Assembly: GCA_902175065.1 (NCBI GenBank)
Contig: CABIIJ010000065.1
Span: forward strand, 18,516 to 82,515
DNA length: 64,000 nucleotides
Direction of reading: 5' to 3'
Source of the DNA: an uncultured Comamonas sp.
GTDB lineage: Bacteria > Pseudomonadota > Gammaproteobacteria > Burkholderiales > Burkholderiaceae_C
Below, piece by piece: positions 1 to 7,669 of this stretch. A program made the position numbers and the translations under genes. The stretch's first letter is position 1. Every line of letters begins with the position of its first letter. The notes beneath the pieces are model-generated. The model worked only from the letters and a program-made list of their open reading frames with translations. It was not told the origin of the DNA and ran no database searches.

Positions 1-1430
1 AGAAAGGGATGCTCTGGAGCGCCATGATCAAAAATCGGCGCAAGAACGGCGACCATTACTGGGTGCGGGCCAATGCCACGCCGATGCGCGACGGGCAGCG
101 CATCGTCGGCTACCTTTCGGTGCGCACCCGGCCCAGCGCCCACGAGATTGCAGCGGCGGAAAAACTGTACGCCACCCTGAATCGGGAAGCTGCTGCCGGG
201 CAGCGTATCCATATCCTGCAGCGCGGCTCGGTACGCCGGGGGGATGCGCTGGGGCGGATCTGGAGCTGGCTGCAGCCCGGCCATGAAGGCAAACGCAACC
301 TGTTGCTGGCGCTGACGGCGGTCGGCCCGGTGCTGGCGGCGCTGTTGCAGGCACCGTGGTGGGGCGTGCTGCTGGCGGCCACCGCGACGGTCATTCCGGC
401 CAGCTTCGGTCTGGCCCGGCTGACCTTGCATCCTGTCCGGCAGGTGCTGGAGGTTTCCCGCCAACTGGCCAGCGGCGATTTGTCGCAGTTCGTCAGCGTG
501 CCCACCGAAGGGCTGGGGCGGCGCCTGCTGCTGCCGGTTGCGCAACTGGGGCTGTCGATCCGCACCGTCATGGCCGATGTACGCGAAGACCTGGGGCGGC
601 TGCAGGCCCAGGCCGAGGAAGTGGCCACCGGCAGCCACGACCTGGCCTCGCGCCTGGAAGCCCAGGCCACCAGCCTGGAGCAGACCGCCGCTGCCATGGA
701 CCAGATCAACAGCACCGTGGGACAGACGGCCGATCTGGCCGGCAGCGGTGTTGCCCTGGCGCGGCAGACCACGGCCAGCGCCGAGCGCAGCCAGGAGGCG
801 ATGCGCGGCATGGCCGCCACCATGGGGGAGATTACCGACTCGGCCCGGCGCATCGGCGACATCATCCAGACGATCGAGAGCGTGGCCTTCCAGACCAACA
901 TCCTGGCGCTCAATGCCGCCGTGGAAGCGGCCCGAGCGGGGGAGCAGGGGCGCGGCTTTGCCGTCGTGGCCACTGAGGTGCGGGCCCTGGCCGGACGCAC
1001 CACCGGCCTGGCCAAGGAGATCAAGGACCTGATCGACGAATCGCAAACCCGCGTTGCGGCTGGTGGTGCCCGCGCCCAGGAAGCCCGCACGCGCATGGAC
1101 GAAGCCATGGCCCAGGTGCAGCAGGTCGGCCAGGTGCTGGAGCAAATCGACACGGCGGCCCGCGAGCAGGCGCTGGGCGTGCGCCAGATCAGCGAAGCGG
1201 TGCAGCACATGGACCAGATCACCCAGCAGAACGCCAGCGTGGTCAGCCAGATGGACGCCTCGGCCAAGCGGATGCACGCCCGCGCCAGCGAGGCGCGGGA
1301 CAACATCCGCGTCTTCCGGCTGGCCAGCGGCGAGCACACGCACGCCGAAACCGATGCCGTTGCCCTGCGTCAGCACAGCCGTGCCCGCAGCGAGGCGGGG
1401 GCCGCCGTAGCGCTGGAGTATGCGCAATAA
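1..1430 (+). CDS. PAS-containing methyl-accepting chemotaxis protein (Aer-like), 5' end outside window
   Basis: The frame is already open at base 3, so the start codon lies upstream of the window. The visible part begins with the end of a PAS domain ([16 protein letters not shown]). Two hydrophobic stretches follow at about residues 95-145 (counted from base 9), then a HAMP-like segment and a full cytoplasmic signalling domain with the conserved hairpin tip [20 protein letters not shown]. This is the layout of Aer-type energy or redox taxis receptors, which sense through a cytoplasmic PAS domain and signal to CheA/CheW; the ligand is inferred only. It is a close paralogue of the receptor at 2195-3823, and the two proteins diverge only at the extreme C-terminus. 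The TAA stop overlaps a repeat fragment at 1429-1452. Confidence 0.9.
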   Translation, partial: KGMLWSAMIKNRRKNGDHYWVRANATPMRDGQRIVGYLSVRTRPSAHEIAAAEKLYATLNREAAAGQRIHILQRGSVRRGDALGRIWSWLQPGHEGKRNLLLALTAVGPVLAALLQAPWWGVLLAATATVIPASFGLARLTLHPVRQVLEVSRQLASGDLSQFVSVPTEGLGRRLLLPVAQLGLSIRTVMADVREDLGRLQAQAEEVATGSHDLASRLEAQATSLEQTAAAMDQINSTVGQTADLAGSGVALARQTTASAERSQEAMRGMAATMGEITDSARRIGDIIQTIESVAFQTNILALNAAVEAARAGEQGRGFAVVATEVRALAGRTTGLAKEIKDLIDESQTRVAAGGARAQEARTRMDEAMAQVQQVGQVLEQIDTAAREQALGVRQISEAVQHMDQITQQNASVVSQMDASAKRMHARASEARDNIRVFRLASGEHTHAETDAVALRQHSRARSEAGAAVALEYAQ

Positions 1431-1452
1431 CCTGTTCACGATCCTTTCATGG
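1429..1452. repeat. 24-bp fragment of the palindromic element seen at the window end
   Basis: These 24 bases match 63808-63830 and its neighbourhood (AACCTGTTCACG followed by a TTTCATGG block) with two mismatches. The match stops after the TTTCATGG block, so only one end of that element is present here. It begins inside the stop codon of the preceding chemoreceptor, so the element may have supplied that stop. Confidence 0.55.
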
Positions 1453-1555
1453 TGCCTGTTCCGGGGCGGTGGCAGGTCACAGCGCAGGGCCGAAGCTGGC
1501 CGGTTGAACTAAAAGCAGGTTGAAGCAAACGAATACGCTTTAAACAAGGCTTCCG

Positions 1556-1996
1556 ATGCAAAAACTGAAACTCCTGATCCTTGCCTCTGCTATGGCGGCT
1601 GGCAGCGCTTTCGCGCATGGCAACGAGTACCTGGATACGGTGGCTGCACCTCATGGCGGGCAGTTGCGTATGGCGGGGATATACCACCTTGAACTGGTGA
1701 TGCCTGCGCAAAAAGCCGCAGCAGAGCAGACAGTAACGATCTACATCACGGACCATGCCGGCAAACCCGTGGCCGTGGATGGCGCCCGGGCCACGATGCT
1801 TTTGCCTGGGGTGGACGCTCCCGTAGTCTTTAAACCCGCAGGCGACAACAAGTTGCAGGCCCAATTGAAATACCAGCCCTCACAGGGACTGGAAACGAAG
1901 GTGGATTTCAACGATGGCAAGCAGCAGGTTTCGGCGACCTTTACGCCGTTCGCCAAGGCCAAGGCCGACGGCGGGCACGGTACCGTGCACCACTAA
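1556..1996 (+). CDS. small exported protein of unknown function
   Basis: This 146-residue protein starts with a clear Sec signal peptide (Lys-rich start, hydrophobic core to about residue 18, cleavage after AFA). The mature part carries HGGQLRMAGIYHLELV, which resembles a segment found in periplasmic proteins near metal efflux systems, and ends in a His-rich tail (GGHGTVHH). The start has an AAGG Shine-Dalgarno six bases upstream. It lies between two Aer-like receptors but has its own spacing on both sides. A periplasmic metal-related or adaptor role is possible, but I do not recognise the family securely. Confidence 0.7.
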   Translation: MQKLKLLILASAMAAGSAFAHGNEYLDTVAAPHGGQLRMAGIYHLELVMPAQKAAAEQTVTIYITDHAGKPVAVDGARATMLLPGVDAPVVFKPAGDNKLQAQLKYQPSQGLETKVDFNDGKQQVSATFTPFAKAKADGGHGTVHH

Positions 1997-2194
1997 GCGC
2001 CCCTCCCGATCCGCAGGGCAGGCCTACCGCTCCATGCGTGCAGAGTATCCACGTACAAACCCGCTTGGGCCTTGAACAATCCCTGGGGCAAGGGTGCCGG
2101 GGCAGGGCTTTCCCCGACCCTTCCCCTCTACAGCAAACGGGGAAGAATCTGATATGAACGCAAGCACTTGAAGACATTTTGGAAAGGGCTTGCG

Positions 2195-3823
2195 ATGCGT
2201 ACCAACCTGCCTGTTACCCAGCGGAACTACACCTTCCCGGCGCACAAGACCTTGATCTCGGTGACCGATATCAAGGGGCGGATCACTTATTGCAATACCG
2301 ATTTCATCGAGGTGAGCGGCTACACCCAGGATGAACTGCTGGGCCAGCCGCACAATCTGCTGCGCCACCCGGACATGCCGGCCGAGGCTTTCCGCGACTT
2401 CTGGGACACCATTCAGAAAGGCCAGTTGTGGAGCGCCATGATCAAGAACCGGCGCAAGGACGGCGACCACTACTGGGTGCGGGCCAGTGCCACGCCGATG
2501 CGCAATGGCGAGAAGGTGGTGGGCTATCTTTCCATCCGCACCTGCCCCACGGCCCAGGAAATTGCAGCGGCGGAAAAGCTGTACGCCACCATGCGCGAGG
2601 AAGCGGCGGCGGGCCGGCGGGTGACGGGCCTGCTGCGCGGTGGCGTCGTGCGGGTGGACGTCTGGGGGCGCTGCGCGGCACGGGTCAAGCCTGGGCTGAA
2701 CACCAAGCTGAATTTGCTCATGGGCACGGCGGCGCTGGGCCCCTTGCTGGCGGCGCAGCTGGACGCCCCGCTGTGGGGCATGTGGCTGGTCGGGGGAATC
2801 GGCGTGGTGGTGACCCGCATGATGCTGGAGCGTTCCATGCGCCAGCCCATCCGCCAGGCGGTTTTTGCGGCACGCGACCTGGCCAGCGGCGACCTGACCA
2901 CGTTTGTCAAGGTTCCGGAAAGCGGCGTAGGGCGCCGGCTGATGCTGCCCATTGCCCAGATGGCCTTGTCCACCCGCACCTTGATCGGCGATGTGCGGGC
3001 CGATTTGAACCGGTTGCGCGAGCAGGCCCAGCAGGTGGCCAGTGGCAGCCAGGAAATGGCGGTGCGCCTGGAAAGCCAGGCCAGCAGTCTGCAGCAGACG
3101 GCGGCTGCCATGGACGAAATTACCGGTACCGTGCAGCAAACCGCCGAGCGGGCCGACCAGGGCGTGCGCCTGGCCGGGGACACCACGGCGGCCGCCCGGC
3201 GCAGCCAGGAGGCCATCGTGCAGATGGGCAGCACCATGGGGCAGATCAGCGAATCGTCCCGGCACATCGGCGACATCATCCAGACCATTGAAAGCGTGGC
3301 TTTTCAAACCAACATCCTGGCGCTCAACGCAGCCGTGGAAGCGGCCCGCGCGGGCGAGCAGGGCCGGGGTTTTGCCGTGGTGGCCAGCGAGGTGCGGGCG
3401 CTGGCCGGGCGCACGACCGGGCTGTCCAAAGAGATCAAGGATTTGATCGACCAATCGCAGCAGCGCGTGGACGCGGGCGACCGCACTGCCCAGGAGGCCC
3501 GCCAGCGCGTGGACGAGGCCCTGGCCAAAGTGCAGCAAGTAGCCCAGGTGCTGGACGAAATCGACCATGCCGCCCGCGAACAGGCGCAGGGCGTGCTTCA
3601 GGTCAGCCAGGCGGTGCAGCACATAGACCAGATCACCCAGCAAAACGCGGTCGCCGTGGCGCAGATGGACCACAGCGCCCAGGTGATGAGCCAGCAGGCC
3701 GTGACCGCCTACGAAAACATGCGCGTGTTCCGGATTGCCGAGTCCGACATCACCCACGCCGAGCTGGATGCGGTGGCGCTGCGCAAGCAGCACAAAGGCT
3801 TGCTGGTGGGGGTGGATTGTTAA
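2195..3823 (+). CDS. PAS-containing methyl-accepting chemotaxis protein (Aer-like)
   Basis: A complete 542-residue receptor. The PAS domain covers about residues 10-110 ([15 protein letters not shown], then [13 protein letters not shown], typical of Aer PAS domains that bind FAD). A short hydrophobic membrane region lies near residues 170-205, followed by a HAMP-like segment ([10 protein letters not shown]) and the signalling domain with the tip [20 protein letters not shown]. The ATG at 2195 is preferred because GGAAAGGG lies just upstream; a TTG at 2168 would add nine residues without a good ribosome site. The protein probably senses redox or energy state and signals to CheA. It is a paralogue of the receptor at 1-1430. 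It ends five bases before a terminator-like repeat. Confidence 0.92.
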   Translation: MRTNLPVTQRNYTFPAHKTLISVTDIKGRITYCNTDFIEVSGYTQDELLGQPHNLLRHPDMPAEAFRDFWDTIQKGQLWSAMIKNRRKDGDHYWVRASATPMRNGEKVVGYLSIRTCPTAQEIAAAEKLYATMREEAAAGRRVTGLLRGGVVRVDVWGRCAARVKPGLNTKLNLLMGTAALGPLLAAQLDAPLWGMWLVGGIGVVVTRMMLERSMRQPIRQAVFAARDLASGDLTTFVKVPESGVGRRLMLPIAQMALSTRTLIGDVRADLNRLREQAQQVASGSQEMAVRLESQASSLQQTAAAMDEITGTVQQTAERADQGVRLAGDTTAAARRSQEAIVQMGSTMGQISESSRHIGDIIQTIESVAFQTNILALNAAVEAARAGEQGRGFAVVASEVRALAGRTTGLSKEIKDLIDQSQQRVDAGDRTAQEARQRVDEALAKVQQVAQVLDEIDHAAREQAQGVLQVSQAVQHIDQITQQNAVAVAQMDHSAQVMSQQAVTAYENMRVFRIAESDITHAELDAVALRKQHKGLLVGVDC

Positions 3824-3827
3824 ATTT

Positions 3828-3909
3828 AATAGCTGTTTCCGCTTTTAAATCAAGGATTTCAATGGTTAAACATTCTGAAATCCTTGTATTTGCAGCGGAA
3901 CCAGCTATT
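3828..3909. repeat. nested palindromic repeat (family A), likely bidirectional terminator
   Basis: Outer arms AATAGCTGTTTCCGCT and AGCGGAACCAGCTATT pair with one mismatch. Inner arms AAGGATTTCA and TGAAATCCTT pair perfectly. The element lies between the convergent chemoreceptor and queF genes and contains the queF stop codon. Similar elements occur at 13875, 35965 and 42785. Confidence 0.85.
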
Positions 3910-4771
3910 ACTGTCGCGCAGTGCGTACCGAGGGCGGCAACTGCATCGGGTGGCTGGTGCGCAGCGGGTTGATGTCCAGCCCGCCCCGCCGGGTGTACCG
4001 CGCATACACCGTCAGCTTGATCGGGCGGCAGCGCTGCCAGATGTCCATGAAGATGCGTTCGACGCATTGCTCATGGAACTCGTTGTGGTTGCGAAAGCTG
4101 ACGATGTAGCGCAGCAGCCCCTCCTGGTCGATTTGCGCACCGCTGTAGCTGATCTGCACGCTACCCCAGTCGGGCTGGCCGGTGACGAGGCAGTTGCTTT
4201 TCAGCAGGCGGCTGGTGAGCACTTCGGTCACCGGCGCCTCGTCGTGGTTGGCGTGCAGCAGTTGCGGGGCGGGGTGGTAATCGGTGCATTCCACGTCCAG
4301 GCGGTCCAGGTTCAGGCCGCTCAATTCCTCGATGGCCTGCTGGTCGAAGTCTTCCGGCGCGATCAGGCGCAGGCCGATGCTGCCGGCCTGGGCGCTGCCC
4401 TGCCAGGCGGCGGCGCTCAAGTCGGTGCGCAGGTGCTCGCGCACGGCGTCGATGCTGGCAAAGCGGGTGTTGTTGAAGCTGTTCAGGTACAGCTTGAACG
4501 ACTTGCTTTCGATGAGCTGCGGCGTCTCGCACGGGATTTGCGCTTGCAGCAGTGCCACCTGCGGTTTGCCGCGCAGGTTCAGCCACGAGACTTCGTAGCC
4601 CGTCCACAAATCCGCGCCGAAAAACGGCAGCGCCTGCCCCGGGGCCAGCCCCAGGGCGGTGCGGTTGGTCTGGCGCGGCAGGGGAAAGAGCAGTCCGCTG
4701 TCGTACTGGTCGGCGTAGGCGCTGGCCTTGCCCAGGGGGGATTGGGCGGGGGAGGATTCCGGTGCCGTCAT
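3908..4771 (-). CDS. queF: NADPH-dependent 7-cyano-7-deazaguanine reductase (preQ0 reductase)
   Basis: Reduces the nitrile of preQ0 to preQ1 in queuosine biosynthesis for tRNA. At 287 residues it is the long, two-domain QueF type. The catalytic region is visible as [13 protein letters not shown], with the thioimide-forming Cys and the proton-donor Asp. [10 protein letters not shown] is the conserved Glu/His region of the C-terminal T-fold, and the N-terminal half has the [13 protein letters not shown] motif. It is the last gene of a minus-strand series and starts 9 bases after the OPT transporter stop, with GAAAGA as ribosome site, so the two are probably co-transcribed. Its stop lies inside the repeat at 3828-3909. 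Confidence 0.96.
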   Translation of the reverse strand: MTAPESSPAQSPLGKASAYADQYDSGLLFPLPRQTNRTALGLAPGQALPFFGADLWTGYEVSWLNLRGKPQVALLQAQIPCETPQLIESKSFKLYLNSFNNTRFASIDAVREHLRTDLSAAAWQGSAQAGSIGLRLIAPEDFDQQAIEELSGLNLDRLDVECTDYHPAPQLLHANHDEAPVTEVLTSRLLKSNCLVTGQPDWGSVQISYSGAQIDQEGLLRYIVSFRNHNEFHEQCVERIFMDIWQRCRPIKLTVYARYTRRGGLDINPLRTSHPMQLPPSVRTARQ

Positions 4772-4780
4772 GGTGATCTT

Positions 4781-6775
4781 TCAGCGGCGCAGCATGCTGC
4801 GGTAGAAGAACAGGGCGATGCCCGCGAAGGCCAGCAGCCCCAGCCAGGGGGCGGCGGCAAAGTCTGCGCCGACCAGCGCCAGGGGGGCATCCTGGCCGCT
4901 GAAGCCGATCACGGCCGCCAGCAGCAGGCCCATCAGGCTCTCGCCCACGATCAGCCCGGCGGCCAGCAGCAGGCCGCGCTCTTCGGCGGCGGCCACCCAC
5001 TGTTGGCCGTGGCGGGCGGCCCGCTGCTTGATGGCGCGTTGGATGCACCAACCCAGCAGGGCACCAAAGGTCAGCGTCAGGCCGATGGTCGGGGGCAGGT
5101 AAATGCCCAGGCCCACGGCCAGCGGGGGCAGGGCGCCGCGCCCGCCGCGCCGCAGCAGGGCATCGGCGGCAATCGCCACGGCACCGATGGCCGCGCCCAG
5201 GCCGAGCATGGCCCAGTCCAGCCCGCCGCTGAAAATGCCGCTGGCAATTTGCTGCATCAGCGTGGCCTGCGGGGCGGCCAGGGCCTGGGCCTCGTCCATG
5301 TCCGCACGCGGCAGGGCGCCGGCAAAGCCATAGGCGTTGTAGAGCAGGTCCAGCACCGGCGGAATCACCAGCGCCCCGACCACGCAGCCGATGATCAGCA
5401 CCACCTGCTGGCGCCACGGCGTGGCACCGACCAGGTAGCCGGTTTTCAGATCCTGCAGGTTGTCGTTGGAGATGGCGGCCATGGCCAGGATCACCGACAC
5501 CATGAACAGCACCAGCGCCACTCCCATCTGCCCGGCAATGCTGCTGCTGAACGCCGGCACCAGGCGGTGCAAGGCCAGCAGGGTCAGCCCCATCAGAATC
5601 GTGGCGATGATGCCGATGCCCGAAATCGGGCTGGCCGACGACCCGACCAGCCCCGCCATGTAGCCGCAGGCCGCAGCGACGAGAAAGCCGAAGAAGGCGG
5701 CAAACACCACGCACAGCGCGGCCAGGGCAAGGCTGCTGGCGCTGCCCAGGTCGGGCATGTGCTCCTGCACGAACTGCAGGGTCACGCCCAGCAGCACGGC
5801 CAGGGCCACGCCACCGATGGCCAGCATCCAGCCCCGGGACAGGTCTTTGTCGGTATCGCCCTGCAACTGCGGCATGTCGGCCGTGCCGCCGGCCGGCTGG
5901 TTGGCAATCGCCCGCAGGATGGGGCGGATGAGCGAGGCCACCGTCCACAGCGCGGCAATGGCAATCACCCCGGCGCCCATGAAGCGCACCTTGCTGGCCC
6001 ACAGCTGGGTCGCCAGGGCATTCAGGCTCTGGCCTTCGGCCAGGGGGGCGTGGGCGGTCAGCCACGGCACGGCAATGCCCCAGCAGATGACCAGCCCCAG
6101 CAGCACGGCGATGCCGGCGGCGGCGCCCATCAGGTAGCCGGCAGCCAGCAGCGCGGGGGAGAAACCAGCCGCGACGCGAAACACCACGCCCCCGGCGGGA
6201 ATCCAGAAATTGACCGCATCGCCCAGGATGCGCAGGCCCCCGCTGAAAAAGCTGAACAGCGCTGCCAGCCCGGTGCCCCAGCCCAGGTTGCGCAGGCTGG
6301 CGCCGGCGTTGGCCGCATGGCTGCGCTGGGCCTGGCCGACGCGCAGCACCTCGGCGGCGGCGACGCCTTCGGGGTAGGGCAGGCTGGACTGCACCACCAT
6401 CACCCGGCGCAGCGGAATGGTGTAGAGCACGCCCAGCGTGCCCCCGGCGGCGCAGATGAGGGCGGTCTGCCAGAACGGAAAACCGTTCCACAGCCCGAGC
6501 ATCAGCAGGGCCGGCAGGACAAAAATCACCGCCGACAGCGTGCCTGCGGCCGAGGCCTGGGTCTGCACCAGGTTGTTTTCCAGGATGTTGGAATCCTTGA
6601 AGCGGTACAGCAGCGCCATGGAAATCACCGCAGCGGGGATGGCCGAGGCAAAGGTCAGGCCGACTTTCAGACCCAGGTAGACGTTGGCGGCCGTGAAGGC
6701 CAGAGTGATGACGGCGCCCAGGAGGACGCCGCGCACGGTGAATTCACGCAGAACAGGAGGGGGAGTCATAAGCAT
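4781..6775 (-). CDS. OPT family oligopeptide/metal-chelate transporter
   Basis: A 664-residue, highly hydrophobic inner-membrane protein with about 14 or more predicted transmembrane segments. The N-terminal region (EFTVRGVLLGAVI, then NVYLGLKVGLTFASAIPAAV) is typical of bacterial OPT transporters, which import oligopeptides or metal-peptide complexes; the substrate cannot be read from the sequence. It starts at either of two Met codons (residues 1 and 3). It lies 18 bases downstream of yaaA and 9 bases upstream of queF on the same strand, so the three may form one transcript. Confidence 0.88.
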   Translation of the reverse strand: MLMTPPPVLREFTVRGVLLGAVITLAFTAANVYLGLKVGLTFASAIPAAVISMALLYRFKDSNILENNLVQTQASAAGTLSAVIFVLPALLMLGLWNGFPFWQTALICAAGGTLGVLYTIPLRRVMVVQSSLPYPEGVAAAEVLRVGQAQRSHAANAGASLRNLGWGTGLAALFSFFSGGLRILGDAVNFWIPAGGVVFRVAAGFSPALLAAGYLMGAAAGIAVLLGLVICWGIAVPWLTAHAPLAEGQSLNALATQLWASKVRFMGAGVIAIAALWTVASLIRPILRAIANQPAGGTADMPQLQGDTDKDLSRGWMLAIGGVALAVLLGVTLQFVQEHMPDLGSASSLALAALCVVFAAFFGFLVAAACGYMAGLVGSSASPISGIGIIATILMGLTLLALHRLVPAFSSSIAGQMGVALVLFMVSVILAMAAISNDNLQDLKTGYLVGATPWRQQVVLIIGCVVGALVIPPVLDLLYNAYGFAGALPRADMDEAQALAAPQATLMQQIASGIFSGGLDWAMLGLGAAIGAVAIAADALLRRGGRGALPPLAVGLGIYLPPTIGLTLTFGALLGWCIQRAIKQRAARHGQQWVAAAEERGLLLAAGLIVGESLMGLLLAAVIGFSGQDAPLALVGADFAAAPWLGLLAFAGIALFFYRSMLRR

Positions 6776-6793
6776 CAGACATGCAGGGGCGAA

Positions 6794-7570
6794 TCAGGCC
6801 GCATGGCGGCGGAAAACCAGGCGTTGGGGGGTGGAGAGGGCGGCGGTGAAGGTGTAGCCGTCCAGGTCGAAGCCTTGCAATTGCTCGGGCGTTTCGGCGC
6901 GGTGCTGGATGGCCCAGCGGGCCATCAGCCCCCGGGCACGCTTGGCGTAGAAGCTGATGATCTTGTACTGGCCGCCCTTGCAGTCCTCGAACACGCACTC
7001 CACCACCTGCGCCCGCAGGGTTTTCAGATCGACGGACTTGAAGTATTCCTGCGAGGCCAGGTTGATCACCACCGGGGCGGCTTCCCGGGCCTGCTGGTCG
7101 TTCAGTGCCTGCGCAATGCGGCTGCCCCAGTAGGCGTACAGGTTGGTGCCGTGGGGATTGGCCAGCTTGGTGCCCATCTCCAGCCGGTAGGGCTGCATCC
7201 AATCCAGCGGGCGCAGCACGCCGTACAGTCCGCTCAAGGTGCGCACATGCTCCTGCGCCCAGGCCAGGTCATCCAGGTTCAGGCTCCAGGCATCCAGCCC
7301 TTCGTAGACATCGCCGTTGAAGGCAAACAGCGCCTGGCGGGCGTTCTCGGCGGTGAAGTCGCTGCGCCAGGCGGCGTAGCGGGCCACGTTCAGGGCGGCC
7401 AGCGGGTCGCTCAACTTCATCAGACCGGCCACTTCGGCGGGACTGAACTGGCGCAGGATGTCGATCAGCGCCTGCGCCTCGGGGATGAACGAGGGCAGGG
7501 TGTGCGGGAGCTTGTCCGGCAGGGGGCGGGTGTAGTCCAGCGCTTTGGCGGGGGAGAGTAAAAACAGCAT
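6794..7570 (-). CDS. yaaA: peroxide stress protein YaaA (DUF328)
   Basis: A cytoplasmic protein of 258 residues, the usual size of the YaaA/DUF328 family, starting with the diagnostic MLFLLSPAKALDY. It contains YGVLRPLDWMQPYRLEMGTK and NLASQEYFKSVD, both conserved in the family. In E. coli YaaA belongs to the OxyR regulon, limits free iron during peroxide stress and binds DNA. It starts about 35 bases after the rne terminator, so it probably has its own promoter in 7571-7605 and may lead the yaaA-OPT-queF transcript. Confidence 0.93.
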   Translation of the reverse strand: MLFLLSPAKALDYTRPLPDKLPHTLPSFIPEAQALIDILRQFSPAEVAGLMKLSDPLAALNVARYAAWRSDFTAENARQALFAFNGDVYEGLDAWSLNLDDLAWAQEHVRTLSGLYGVLRPLDWMQPYRLEMGTKLANPHGTNLYAYWGSRIAQALNDQQAREAAPVVINLASQEYFKSVDLKTLRAQVVECVFEDCKGGQYKIISFYAKRARGLMARWAIQHRAETPEQLQGFDLDGYTFTAALSTPQRLVFRRHAA

Positions 7571-7605
7571 GGCGCAGTCTCGGAGCGTGGTGGTGATCTT
7601 TCCGG

Positions 7606-7636
7606 TTAAAAAACAACGGGGGCCATCGGCCCCCGT
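7606..7636 (-). terminator. rho-independent terminator of rne
   Basis: On the minus strand ACGGGGGCC and GGCCCCCGT form a perfect 9-bp stem with a 3-base loop, followed by TGTTTTTT. It lies 34 bases after the rne stop codon. Confidence 0.93.
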
Positions 7637-7669
7637 CGTGTTCCTGGAACGCGGCGGCGTTCTCGCCCG

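Noticed and set aside
2168..2194. TTG start for the second Aer-like receptor
   Set aside because: The ATG at 2195 has GGAAAGGG before it, and PAS homology starts after it.
3884..7561. Very long open frame on the plus strand across queF, the OPT gene and yaaA
   Set aside because: It is antisense to three recognisable genes, its translation is Gln/Gly/His/Arg-rich without domains, and such frames are expected in high-GC DNA.
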